Below, piece by piece: positions 16,838 through 25,761 of a DNA stretch of 64,000 bases. Both the position numbers and the translations under genes were made by a program. The notes under the pieces are model-generated. The model was not told the DNA's origin. It worked only from the letters and a program-made list of their open reading frames with translations, and searched no databases. Numbering within the stretch: the first letter of the stretch is position 1; each line of letters begins with the position of its first letter. Source of the stretch: Bacteroidaceae bacterium (lineage in GTDB: Bacteria > Bacteroidota > Bacteroidia > Bacteroidales > Bacteroidaceae); contig JAFZFZ010000020.1 of NCBI GenBank assembly GCA_017557005.1, positions 1 to 64,000 on the forward strand, given 5' to 3'.

Positions 16838-18079
16838 TTAAATTGTCTTAATATAATTCACGATACGTTCACACGCCTTGCCGTCACCATACGGATTCAC
16901 CGCCTTGCTCATCGCATCATAGTAGGCTGCGTCGTCAAGCAGTTGTGACACCTCGTTAACGATCTTATCATAGTTTGTACCTACGAGCTTTACCGTACCC
17001 GCCTCCAAAGCCTCGGGGCGCTCGGTCGTGTCGCGCATCACAAGCACCGGCTTACCCAGTCCGGGCGCCTCCTCCTGGATGCCACCGCTATCGGTAAGCA
17101 CAAGGGTCGACTTCTCCATCAAGTATACGAAAGAGAGATACTCCAACGGTTCAATGAAGAACATGTTGCCAGCCTCACCCCAGCCCTCTCCAGCAGAGAG
17201 AGAGTTAAGGCCAGTGAACACCTCTTGGATAGGTTTGCGCACGTTGGGATTCAAGTGCATGGGATATACAAAATCCACATTGGGGTACTTCTGCACCAAA
17301 TCACGGATGGCCGTACACATATGGATGAAGCCATCACCAAAATTCTCTCGACGATGACCGGTGATCAAGACAAGCCTACGGCTCTTCAATTGACAATTGA
17401 CAATTGACAATTGACAATTATTTCCGCCATCGCTGTTCTTATTTTTTCCTAAGCGTTCTACATCATACCCAGCGGTAGCAAGCACGCCCTTCAGTTCCGC
17501 ACTGAGGCGTTCGTCACCTTTAATCTTGTCCACCACCCAGTAGAGAGCATCGATAACCGTATTACCAGTTACCGTGATACTAGCTTCGCTCACCTTCTCC
17601 TCCAAGAGGTTCTGGCGACTGAGCGGAGTGGGCGAAAAGTTATAGGTAGCGATACGACCCGTAATCTGACGGTTCATCTCCTCGGGCCAAGGGCTATAGA
17701 TATTGTGTGTACGCAAGCCAGCTTCCACATGGCCTACGGGAATCTGCTGATAGAAAGCAGCCAATGCAGCCGCCGTGCTGGTTGTGGTATCACCATGTAC
17801 GAGCACCACATCGGGTTGCACCTCACGCAACACATCACGCATACCGAGCAGCACACGAGATGTCACATCGTAGAGGTCCTGCCCCTGCTTCATGATGTTA
17901 AGGTCGTAATCGGGAGTAATCTCAAAGAGTCCCAACACCTGGTCCAGCATCTGACGGTGCTGACCGGTCACACATACGATTGTCTTGAAATCCTCGGTAT
18001 ATTGTTCGAACGCCTTCACCAACGGAGCCATCTTGATAGCCTCGGGGCGAGTACCAAACACAAGCATTACCTTCTTCAT
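16838..18079 (-). CDS. wecB: UDP-N-acetylglucosamine 2-epimerase with two repeat-derived inserts
   Basis: Non-hydrolysing epimerase converting UDP-GlcNAc to UDP-ManNAc. It has the family start VMLVFGTRPEAIKMAPL and catalytic positions D97 (HGDTTT), E119 (HVEAGLRT) and H242 (TGHRREN). At 413 residues it exceeds the usual 365-385. The excess is two low-complexity stretches: residues 211-234, coded by a 7-bp CAATTGA tandem, sit at the linker before the C-terminal domain; residues 291-304 (NSLSAGEGWGEAG) interrupt a surface loop. The catalytic core is otherwise intact, so it is probably functional. It pairs with wecC upstream to make UDP-ManNAcA for cluster I. Confidence 0.94.
   Translation of the reverse strand: MKKVMLVFGTRPEAIKMAPLVKAFEQYTEDFKTIVCVTGQHRQMLDQVLGLFEITPDYDLNIMKQGQDLYDVTSRVLLGMRDVLREVQPDVVLVHGDTTTSTAAALAAFYQQIPVGHVEAGLRTHNIYSPWPEEMNRQITGRIATYNFSPTPLSRQNLLEEKVSEASITVTGNTVIDALYWVVDKIKGDERLSAELKGVLATAGYDVERLGKNKNSDGGNNCQLSIVNCQLKSRRLVLITGHRRENFGDGFIHMCTAIRDLVQKYPNVDFVYPMHLNPNVRKPIQEVFTGLNSLSAGEGWGEAGNMFFIEPLEYLSFVYLMEKSTLVLTDSGGIQEEAPGLGKPVLVMRDTTERPEALEAGTVKLVGTNYDKIVNEVSQLLDDAAYYDAMSKAVNPYGDGKACERIVNYIKTI
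17387..17420. repeat. 7-bp CAATTGA tandem inside wecB
   Basis: Four complete caattga units and a partial fifth. Three units (21 bp) code seven residues, so the protein shows the periodic NCQLSIV-NCQL. It belongs to the mosaic repeat class seen in cluster II. Confidence 0.9.
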
Positions 18080-18091
18080 GCCTACACTTCT

Positions 18092-19297
18092 TTATTTCTT
18101 AAATACACCACAGAAGTCGAGCACCTGTACATCGGTACGATAGTTCAGTTCTGCAAACTCGCGGTGGTTTACTAAATAAACGACAATATCGGCTTTTTCG
18201 TATGCGACCTTGTAATCTGTCAGCTTAAACACATTATGTTCGGTGATATTGGGCTCCACCACCATCACATTACCATTGTTGCACGACTGCAACACACGAG
18301 ATGTGATAAACTTAGCAGGCGATTCGCGCAGATCATCAATATTGGGTTTGAAAGCCAATCCCATCATTGCCACTCTTGGTGAACGATGGTTCTTGAGTTC
18401 AAATTCCAGCATCATGCGACGCACCTTCTCGGCACACCACTGCGCCTTATGGTTATTGATTTCACGCGCTTGATAGATGATACGCGCTTCACCAGGATAA
18501 GCTGACGATATGAAATAGGGATCCACAGCAATGCAATGTCCACCCACGCCACATCCAGGCTGTAGGATATTTACACGCGGATGTTTGTTGGCCAGTTCGA
18601 TAAGTTCCCACACATTAATGCCCGCCTTATCACAGATGAGCGACAGTTCGTTGGCAAAGGCAATCTGTACATCGCGCGAAGCATTCTCTGTGAGTTTACA
18701 CATCTCAGCCGTACGACAATTGGTCGAGTGCAGCTGTCCCTTCACGAAATACTGATAAAACTCCTTAGCCTTCACGGTCGAAGCCTCATCGATACCACCA
18801 ATCACACGATCGTTGTTCACCAACTCATGGATGATGTTACCAGGCAACACACGCTCGGGGCAATATGCTATATAGATTTTACCTTTCAGCTCAGGACGCT
18901 CACCATAGATCAACTCCGCCATCTTCTCGGTCGTACCGATAGGCGATGTTGACTCAATCACATACAGGTCGCCCTCCTTCAGCAACGGAAGCACCATGCG
19001 TGTAGCCGCCTCTACAAAAGAGATATCAGGCTCGTGTTCCCCCTTGAAGGGTGTAGGTACCACGATAAAATAGGCATCAGACTCTTGAGGCTGAGTATAT
19101 GCTTTAAAATTGCCCGAAGCGATTGCCTCTTGCAGCAAATCCTCCAAGCCCTCTTCAATAATATGCAGCTTACCAGAGTTTGTCACCTCCACGACGTCTG
19201 AATTGACATCCACGCCAGCGACCTCTACGCCATGCTTTGCAGCTATAATTGCAGTTGGGAGACCGATGTATCCCAACCCCATGAAACATGCTTTCAT
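18092..19297 (-). CDS. wecC: UDP-N-acetyl-D-mannosamine dehydrogenase
   Basis: Oxidises UDP-ManNAc twice with NAD to UDP-ManNAcA. It has the N-terminal Rossmann motif GLGYIGLPTA (7-16), the central dimer domain, catalytic Cys255 in GGHCIAVDP (preceded by LQPGCGV) and a C-terminal UDP-binding domain with FKPNIDDLRESP. The length of 401 is normal. It heads the leftward wecC-wecB-glycosyltransferase group with a -7 element just upstream, divergent from wzi. UDP-Glc dehydrogenase is the main alternative, but the neighbouring wecB favours the ManNAc substrate. Confidence 0.93.
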   Translation of the reverse strand: MKACFMGLGYIGLPTAIIAAKHGVEVAGVDVNSDVVEVTNSGKLHIIEEGLEDLLQEAIASGNFKAYTQPQESDAYFIVVPTPFKGEHEPDISFVEAATRMVLPLLKEGDLYVIESTSPIGTTEKMAELIYGERPELKGKIYIAYCPERVLPGNIIHELVNNDRVIGGIDEASTVKAKEFYQYFVKGQLHSTNCRTAEMCKLTENASRDVQIAFANELSLICDKAGINVWELIELANKHPRVNILQPGCGVGGHCIAVDPYFISSAYPGEARIIYQAREINNHKAQWCAEKVRRMMLEFELKNHRSPRVAMMGLAFKPNIDDLRESPAKFITSRVLQSCNNGNVMVVEPNITEHNVFKLTDYKVAYEKADIVVYLVNHREFAELNYRTDVQVLDFCGVFKK

Positions 19298-19352
19298 ATA
19301 ATCTTTTTATACTATCATGCGAAGGGGCATACCTCCGCATCTCAAATTAAGG

Positions 19353-19360
19353 CAAAGATA
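19353..19360 (-). promoter_or_regulatory. Promoter -7 element for wecC
   Basis: Minus-strand TATCTTTG, 56 bases upstream of the wecC ATG. The -33 region is AT-rich without a clear TTTG. Confidence 0.55.
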
Positions 19361-19496
19361 GATAAAATTAAATTAACGAAAAAGTATTTGAGAAAAAAAG
19401 TGCGTCACCCCACTCCACGTTTCTTCATTCCTTCCCCACTGGAATATTAAACGCCACTTTTTCTGGCGGCATACACAAAATACCAAGATTTTTATG

Positions 19497-19504
19497 TAAG
19501 TTTG
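19497..19504 (+). promoter_or_regulatory. Promoter -7 element for wzi
   Basis: TAAGTTTG, 29 bases before the wzi ATG; divergent partner of the wecC promoter. Confidence 0.5.
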
Positions 19505-19532
19505 CAGTTTATTCGATACCAACACATACGAT

Positions 19533-21047
19533 ATGAGAGATAAGCTACTCTTGGGCGCGTTCCTGCTCTGCCTTACCCTTCCCTTACAGGCCGGCGACGA
19601 GTTCCATAAGATACGATACGACCTACAAACCGCTGCCACCCTATCATCAGGCAAGCACGCCCCCTTCTGGTTGGTCAGCAACCGCCAGGGAGAAACCTCG
19701 CTGACCCATAACCAGGCCTACCTCAGCGCAGGTTTGTATCGCGACTTCGACAAGACACAGAAGTTCACTTGGGCCTATGGCATCGAACTGATCGGTGCAT
19801 GGCGTCACACCTCACCCTACTACGTGCAGCAACTCTATGCCGATCTCAAATACCATTGTTGGGAGCTCAGTATCGGCAGCAAGGAGCGTTGGTCCGAGGG
19901 CAAGCACCGCACGTTGAGTGGTGGCGGACTCACCTTCTCGCCCAACGCCCGCCCCATCCCCCAGGTACGCTTCGGCATCAACGAGTACACCACTGCGCCC
20001 TGGCTGTTCAACGAGTGGGTACAGGTAAAAGGACACTTCAGCTATGGCAGATACGCTGACCGCGAGTTCATCCTCGCCCATATGACCCATGCCCCCGGAG
20101 GCACCTACTACACCTACGACATCCTCATGCACGAGAAGACCGCCTTCCTCAAGATCGGAAACGAAGCCAAGGCACCATTCTCGGTAGAGATTGGTTTGGA
20201 GATGTATACCCAATTTGGCGGCAAGTTCATGATCAAGCGCCACGGTATGGCCGATTCCCTCCGCTACGATCTCCCCCACAGCTACAAGGAGTACCTCAAA
20301 GCCTTCATCCCTATGGGAGGAGGCAACGATGCCCCCGCATCAGAAAAGCAGAACATCAATGGTAACGTCTTGGGCAGCTGGCACCTTGCAGCCAACTACC
20401 ACATCAACGACTGGCGCATCCGCCTCTACTACGAACACTTCTACGAAGACCACTCCGGTCTGCTGGGCTACCACAGGATCCGCAAGGGCGAAGTCGTATC
20501 CTATTTCCCCTGGTACGACGGACTCTATGGTTTCGAACTCGAGTTGCCATCCAACCCCATCGTCTCTACCCTCGTATACGAATACATCAATTCACGTACC
20601 CAGAGCGGCGCCATCGTCAACTATTGGGAAGACCCACTCGTAGGCAAGGACAACTACTACAACAACAGCATATACCAATCATGGCAACACGGTGGCATGG
20701 CCCTATGCAATCCCCACCACCTGTCGCCCATCTATGCCGATGTCCCCACCATGAACATGCCCTACACACGCATCAGTTCGCACCACATCGGTTTTGAGGG
20801 CACCCCCACCCCACAAATTGGCTATCGCTTCATGGGCTCCTACACCACACATTGGGGCACATACGACGACCCGCTCCCCCATCCGCAGAGCCAGCTCAGC
20901 CTGATGGCCGAAGTAAGCTATGCCCCCACCCAATGGCAAGGCTGGCAGTTTACCGGTGCTATCGCCCTCGACCGCAGTCCCCTCATTGGCAACAATGCAG
21001 GCACCCTGCTCACCCTGCGCAAACAAGGATTCATCAAGAACAAATAA
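19533..21047 (+). CDS. wzi: Wzi-family capsule assembly outer-membrane protein
   Basis: The 504-residue protein opens with a signal peptide (cut near QAGDE, residue 21). It has the capsule-assembly Wzi features: YDLQTAATLSSGKHAPFWLVSN near the mature start, alternating aromatic beta strands, and an LWGY-like barrel end. Wzi-type barrels help hold or assemble surface polysaccharide on the outer membrane. It lies between the nucleotide-sugar genes and the export operon, consistent with a role for cluster I polysaccharide. Codon use is rich in C-ending codons, as in other well-expressed genes here. Confidence 0.85.
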   Translation: MRDKLLLGAFLLCLTLPLQAGDEFHKIRYDLQTAATLSSGKHAPFWLVSNRQGETSLTHNQAYLSAGLYRDFDKTQKFTWAYGIELIGAWRHTSPYYVQQLYADLKYHCWELSIGSKERWSEGKHRTLSGGGLTFSPNARPIPQVRFGINEYTTAPWLFNEWVQVKGHFSYGRYADREFILAHMTHAPGGTYYTYDILMHEKTAFLKIGNEAKAPFSVEIGLEMYTQFGGKFMIKRHGMADSLRYDLPHSYKEYLKAFIPMGGGNDAPASEKQNINGNVLGSWHLAANYHINDWRIRLYYEHFYEDHSGLLGYHRIRKGEVVSYFPWYDGLYGFELELPSNPIVSTLVYEYINSRTQSGAIVNYWEDPLVGKDNYYNNSIYQSWQHGGMALCNPHHLSPIYADVPTMNMPYTRISSHHIGFEGTPTPQIGYRFMGSYTTHWGTYDDPLPHPQSQLSLMAEVSYAPTQWQGWQFTGAIALDRSPLIGNNAGTLLTLRKQGFIKNK

Positions 21048-21055
21048 CCTAACTC

Positions 21056-21508
21056 ATGAAACGCTATCTCACCCACATACTGACAACCTTAGCCATCGTC
21101 GCCCTTACCGCGTGCGACAGCTACCTCATCAATGGCCCCCTCGATGGCATGTGGCAACTGCAAACCATCGAGCGTACCGCCCCCGACACCCTCATCACCA
21201 ATGAGGGCGACCTCTTCTACTCATTCCAGCGCCACACCGTGCTGATAGGCGACTACTACAATCCCAACGAACTTGTCGGCCAACTGAAGAACGAACAATA
21301 CGTCAGCCTCTTCACGTATGAGGGCGATAGCATCACCATGGGCGAGTTTCACCTCTACTATAAGCGCGAGGACCAGCCCTACGACACCACACGGCTGAGA
21401 CGATTCGGTCTATACGATACGTACACCACCTTCCATATCGAAGAGCTTACGACGCAACGTCTCGTACTCCGTTCCGACAGTGCCCTGCTCACTCTACGCA
21501 AATATTAA
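21056..21508 (+). CDS. Lipocalin-like lipoprotein
   Basis: A 150-residue lipoprotein with a lipobox, VALTACDS (Cys near residue 20). The mature part begins with GPLDGMWQLQTIERT, typical of small Bacteroidales lipocalin-like proteins (GxW at the first strand), followed by antiparallel beta sequence. It lies 8 bases after wzi in the same direction and is probably co-transcribed. No binding ligand can be inferred. Confidence 0.75.
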   Translation: MKRYLTHILTTLAIVALTACDSYLINGPLDGMWQLQTIERTAPDTLITNEGDLFYSFQRHTVLIGDYYNPNELVGQLKNEQYVSLFTYEGDSITMGEFHLYYKREDQPYDTTRLRRFGLYDTYTTFHIEELTTQRLVLRSDSALLTLRKY

Positions 21509-21558
21509 CATGAAATAAAACCAACAGATTATCATCCATCTACAGACATTTCACACCT

Positions 21559-22647
21559 ATGACAACAACTGCACCACAACCGACGAAACGAATCGAATAT
21601 ATTGACGCCCTGCGCGGCATGACCATGATCTTGGTCGTATTCGCCCACATCGAAATGACCAGTTTCGGGTTCAGCACCCCCACCTTCATCAATAGCCTCT
21701 TCATGTCGTTCCGCATGCCCCTGTTCTTCTTCATCAGCGGTTTCATCGCCTACAAGGCCAACATAGAATGGAACCGACGCACCTGGTGGAGCATGAGCAA
21801 GAAGAAGCTGTTAGTACAGTTGATTCCTACCTTCTTCTTCGGTCTCCTCTATGCCTACGCCTACTTTGGAGCCGACTTCCACACCTTTATCACCCACAAC
21901 GGCAAACTCGGTTATTGGTTTACGATAGCCCTGCTCGAAATCTTCCTCCTTGTATACACGGCAAACACCCTCCTATACCACCCCAACCAGCATGTCCACC
22001 GCAAGCGCATGCTCATGGCCCTCATCCTATTGTCGGGAGGTTTGTTTCTGGCCAAGATAGCCCTTAAGATGTATCCCACATTAAATGAGATAGGCAATGT
22101 GCTCAGTCTGCACCACTCATTCAACTACTTCCAGTATTTCGCATTCGGATACATCTGCTCGATGTATAAGGACGATTTCTCCAGACTGCTCGACAACAGA
22201 TACCTCACCACAGCCATCATCATCCTGTTTGCCAGCCTGTTCTACACCAAGACAAGCTACATCAGCACCCATGTAGGCACCAGCATGAATATCTGGAAGA
22301 TGGTCGACATCCTCCTCGAAATGCTCATTGGCTACTTGGGTCTACTCGTTGTTTACAACACCTTCAAAACCTACCAAGACAGCTTCACTGCCGACACCAA
22401 GATCGGTTCAGCCCTCCAGTTTATCGGCAAGCGCACCTTAGACATCTACCTGCTCCACTACTTCCTCCTTCCCCACCTCCCCCAGGTAGGTCAATTCCTG
22501 CAAGAGGGCAACAACGCCACCTTAGAGATTACCATCGGCGTGCTCCTCTCACTCATCGTGATAGCTCTTTGCCTCCTCATCAGCAGCATCTTGCGCACCA
22601 GTCCCCTTCTGGCCAAATACCTCTTTGGAGTAAGTAAACGAAAGTAG
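21559..22647 (+). CDS. Acyltransferase 3 family integral membrane protein
   Basis: The 362-residue protein has about ten transmembrane segments. The start RIEYIDALRGMTMILVVFAH carries the family Arg and His (IDALRG, then FAH), and FRMPLFFFISGF is the typical second block. These enzymes O-acetylate or otherwise acylate sugars at the membrane. It follows the wzi-lipoprotein pair and probably decorates cluster I polysaccharide. The acyl group and target are unknown. Confidence 0.9.
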   Translation: MTTTAPQPTKRIEYIDALRGMTMILVVFAHIEMTSFGFSTPTFINSLFMSFRMPLFFFISGFIAYKANIEWNRRTWWSMSKKKLLVQLIPTFFFGLLYAYAYFGADFHTFITHNGKLGYWFTIALLEIFLLVYTANTLLYHPNQHVHRKRMLMALILLSGGLFLAKIALKMYPTLNEIGNVLSLHHSFNYFQYFAFGYICSMYKDDFSRLLDNRYLTTAIIILFASLFYTKTSYISTHVGTSMNIWKMVDILLEMLIGYLGLLVVYNTFKTYQDSFTADTKIGSALQFIGKRTLDIYLLHYFLLPHLPQVGQFLQEGNNATLEITIGVLLSLIVIALCLLISSILRTSPLLAKYLFGVSKRK

Positions 22648-22703
22648 AAATCTGCGAGTTATACTATAGCAGTAGTACAAAAGCAAGAATGTCCCCGACT
22701 TTT

Positions 22704-23570
22704 CTACGAACAAAATCCATCCTTCAACTGAGGATACCGTTCCACGACACGTCGTATCTGTTTATCGTTGTTATCCTCATGCAAGTTCGACGCCATCAGC
22801 GAAGCATCCTTATGCAGCAGCTGATACAGCAGGTCCACCTGATAGAAGGGATAGCCAAAGTCGATCAGTCGGGTCTGCGTACCCGCTACCTCACCCATAG
22901 CCCAGAACCACACATCATCGGCCTGCGGTGCCAATTGCATGAAAAGCTCCTTGTTCGTCACATCAGCATGCAACGAATGCGGTGGGTAGAGCGTACCCGA
23001 TCCGCCCAAGGGAAACACACGTCCCTCCGATTGATACATCACATTATGCTTCCATCTCTTGTAGGGAACGAATTTCCCATTCACCACCACAGGTTCGTGA
23101 GCCAGCGGACAGAGTCGCATGTCAGGTGTTTCCAGATGCGCCTCATAAAGTTTTTCCAGCAATCGGCGTTTATAGAGCAAGTCATCATCTACCGTTACCA
23201 GAATATCCTCCGGACACAGCTGTAAAGTCGGGATCAACTTCTTATACGAACGCAAGTCCTCACAGAAACGTATTTCAATGCCATACCTGTCACGCATCAC
23301 CGCCAGACGTTTAGGCAACTTCGTTTCCGAGAAGTTCACATTATCCAGCCACAGGATAATCCGATCAGGACGCCTCGTCTGCACCAGCAGCGATGCCAGC
23401 ACATGAGGTACCGTCTTCGCGGCACGTCGTCCATAGCTCGTCAGCGTCACCACCAACTGCGGATGCGCCTTTCCCTCCACTGCCGCCAAGCGTCTCTTGG
23501 GCACCAGCATCAGCCATGCCGCATAGATAAGTCCGCAAGCATAAGCCCATAAGATACGGATATACTTCAT
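22704..23570 (-). CDS. Glycosyltransferase (GT2-like, membrane-anchored)
   Basis: 288 residues with an N-terminal hydrophobic anchor (5-23). A GT-A core follows: QLVVTLTSYGRRA, RPDRIILWLDN, the metal-binding DDD in ILVTVDDDLLY, and DVWFWAMGEV. This family (DUF-type glycosyltransferase 2 variants with the LTSYxxR start) is common in Bacteroidetes capsule loci. It overlaps the upstream glycosyltransferase by four bases (ATGA-type junction) and is the last gene of the leftward export operon. Confidence 0.82.
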   Translation of the reverse strand: MKYIRILWAYACGLIYAAWLMLVPKRRLAAVEGKAHPQLVVTLTSYGRRAAKTVPHVLASLLVQTRRPDRIILWLDNVNFSETKLPKRLAVMRDRYGIEIRFCEDLRSYKKLIPTLQLCPEDILVTVDDDLLYKRRLLEKLYEAHLETPDMRLCPLAHEPVVVNGKFVPYKRWKHNVMYQSEGRVFPLGGSGTLYPPHSLHADVTNKELFMQLAPQADDVWFWAMGEVAGTQTRLIDFGYPFYQVDLLYQLLHKDASLMASNLHEDNNDKQIRRVVERYPQLKDGFCS

Positions 23571-24514
23571 ACGTTGAATGAGAAATAGTTGTTTTCCAAT
23601 ACCAATCGATTAAAATCCTCCTGCGTCACACCCTCCTTTGCCACGGCATCACGCACCAGCTGCTTATACAGTCGGCTTGTCAGTCCCACGCTCCGTGTTG
23701 CCCTGTAGAAATAGCGCATCACCAAGGGAAGGTTAAGTAGCTTCCATACAGCAAAAGAGGCAGTTCCCATATGCTGGCGCACATCGATGTAACGGTTCAG
23801 ATAGTGCATATACAGTTTGCCCACCCCATTCATCCTATTACCCGATGCCCCCACCTTATGGTAGATCAGCGAGTCGAGCACACATGCCATCGCCACCCCC
23901 TGTTCCTTCAGGCGTAGCGAGAATTCAAAATCCTCCTCACCGAAGAAAAAGCGCTGCGTAAGCAGATGTCCCTGCTCATCCAACAGCTCCGGATAAAAGT
24001 AGAGCGCACATCCTGTAACGAACGAGATGGGGATATACTCCGTCTCACGCACCGCCGAGTTGGGTTCACCCGCATAATAGTACTTGCGGAATCCAAAAGC
24101 AAGTTTACCACCACAGTTCCATATCTTTTGCTTGTCGAAGAAGAAGTTTATCTTCGGCGTCAGCACCCTGCATTCGGGATGCTTCTTGGCAAAGGACCTC
24201 AGGCGTACGAGGAAGTCGGGACGCACCTCCGTATCGTTGTTGAGCAAGAGATAGCTGTCAGGCTGCAGTTCACGCGCCACCTCCAATCCCTTGTTGTTAC
24301 CACGGGCAAAGCCATAGTTCTTGTCCAGCGGTACGAGGCGTACCTCCACCTCAGCATGCTCATCCATCCACGATTGTATGCGCGCAAGCGAGTCATCCGC
24401 CGAACCATTGTCTACGACATACACCACAAACTCCCCTTCAGCCTTTGCCAACGACTGCAAGCATGCAATCGTATCATCGGCCCCGTTCCAATTGAGTATA
24501 ATAATAGCCGTCAT
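23567..24514 (-). CDS. GT2 family glycosyltransferase
   Basis: 315 residues starting TAIIILNWNGADDTIACLQSL, the rhamnosyltransferase-like GT2 signature, with LLLNNDTEV as the metal/donor motif and FFGEEDFEFSLRLKEQG as the acceptor-side motif. It transfers one sugar onto the lipid-linked repeat unit at the cytoplasmic face. It overlaps wzx (24511-24514) and the following transferase by four bases each, so it is translationally coupled. Confidence 0.9.
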   Translation of the reverse strand: MTAIIILNWNGADDTIACLQSLAKAEGEFVVYVVDNGSADDSLARIQSWMDEHAEVEVRLVPLDKNYGFARGNNKGLEVARELQPDSYLLLNNDTEVRPDFLVRLRSFAKKHPECRVLTPKINFFFDKQKIWNCGGKLAFGFRKYYYAGEPNSAVRETEYIPISFVTGCALYFYPELLDEQGHLLTQRFFFGEEDFEFSLRLKEQGVAMACVLDSLIYHKVGASGNRMNGVGKLYMHYLNRYIDVRQHMGTASFAVWKLLNLPLVMRYFYRATRSVGLTSRLYKQLVRDAVAKEGVTQEDFNRLVLENNYFSFNV

Positions 24515-25761
24515 GCGTGTTTCTTTATTCGATAGATACTAAACAGACATAATAAGAACAGCAGCACCTCAGACAACGACATTGCCCAAGCTGCAGCCAC
24601 AGAGCCATAGAGCGGTGTCATCAGCAGCATGAATACCACGCTGAACACACCCGTCACCATCACCGAGCGGAAGAAGTAGCGCTGACCATCCATATTGATC
24701 AGTCCTACGATTCCCACCAGGTAGTTGATTTCGCCAAAGAGTATCACCAAGGTCATGATACGTATCAGCGGCACACATGCCGCAAACTCCTTACCACAAA
24801 GTATATCCGATATCAGCGGAGCAAAGATATACACTCCGATGGTCACCACCAGCACCACCGCCGTGAAGGGCAGCGCAATCTGACGCAGCAAACGCATATT
24901 CTCCTTCACCGGCTGCCCCTTGAAGCGCAGACTCAGGTGTGGGAACAACGCCTGCGCTGCAGGCGATATCAGCGACTGGAATCCCTTGATCACCTTCTCT
25001 GCAGCCGAATACAATCCCACCAGGTCGTCAGACACAAACTGCTTCAAGATGATGATATTCGCATTGCGATAGAGGTTCATACCAAATGTAGAGCCAAACA
25101 CCGCACTGCCCTCCTTCAGCTGCAGCACGATATCCCTCCACGTCGTCCTCTGCAGGCGTAGATGAAACTGTCGGTACACCAGTCCCAAACTGAGCGCACC
25201 CGCCAGCAGATAGCCACACGAGTTGAGCAGGATGAGCACGTTAAAGTCATCACTCTCGCGCACCACCAGGAATATCAGTATGGTAAACAATATCTTCGAC
25301 GAAGCGTTCACCATCGTCATGTACTTCATCTTCTCCATACCCTGAAACAGCCAAACCGGTGTGAGCACATCGCCCGCCACCATGCCCAAGCCATAGAGAA
25401 ACATCATCACCCCCACCTCATTCTTGAACACCCAGCGGGAGGTCATCAGCAGCAATGCCGACAACACGATAGCGATCAGTCCCTTGCTCGCCGTCACGGC
25501 ATTATAGATACGCGCCACCCTCTCCGCATCGTCACGGCACTGTGAAATCTGCTTCGTTGCCGAGAAGTTGAAGCCATAGGTACTGAACAGGATCACATAC
25601 TGCAACACCGCATACACATACGAGTAAGCCCCGTAGTTAGCCTTTCCCACCACATGCAGTATGTAGGGCAGTGTCACCAGCGGCAACAGCACATTCAGCG
25701 CATTCAGGATCGAAAGCGAGAAGAAGTTTTCTATGAGTTGACGATAGCGCTTAATGTACAT
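24511..25761 (-). CDS. Wzx-type repeat-unit flippase
   Basis: 416 residues with about 12 membrane helices and the polysaccharide-biosynthesis (MATE-superfamily) pattern: FSLSILNALNVLLPLVTLPYILHVVG start, YGFNFSATKQIS, and PVWLFQGMEKMKYM. It moves lipid-linked repeat units across the inner membrane. It overlaps the polymerase gene by 31 bases and directly precedes the glycosyltransferases. Confidence 0.92.
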   Translation of the reverse strand: MYIKRYRQLIENFFSLSILNALNVLLPLVTLPYILHVVGKANYGAYSYVYAVLQYVILFSTYGFNFSATKQISQCRDDAERVARIYNAVTASKGLIAIVLSALLLMTSRWVFKNEVGVMMFLYGLGMVAGDVLTPVWLFQGMEKMKYMTMVNASSKILFTILIFLVVRESDDFNVLILLNSCGYLLAGALSLGLVYRQFHLRLQRTTWRDIVLQLKEGSAVFGSTFGMNLYRNANIIILKQFVSDDLVGLYSAAEKVIKGFQSLISPAAQALFPHLSLRFKGQPVKENMRLLRQIALPFTAVVLVVTIGVYIFAPLISDILCGKEFAACVPLIRIMTLVILFGEINYLVGIVGLINMDGQRYFFRSVMVTGVFSVVFMLLMTPLYGSVAAAWAMSLSEVLLFLLCLFSIYRIKKHA

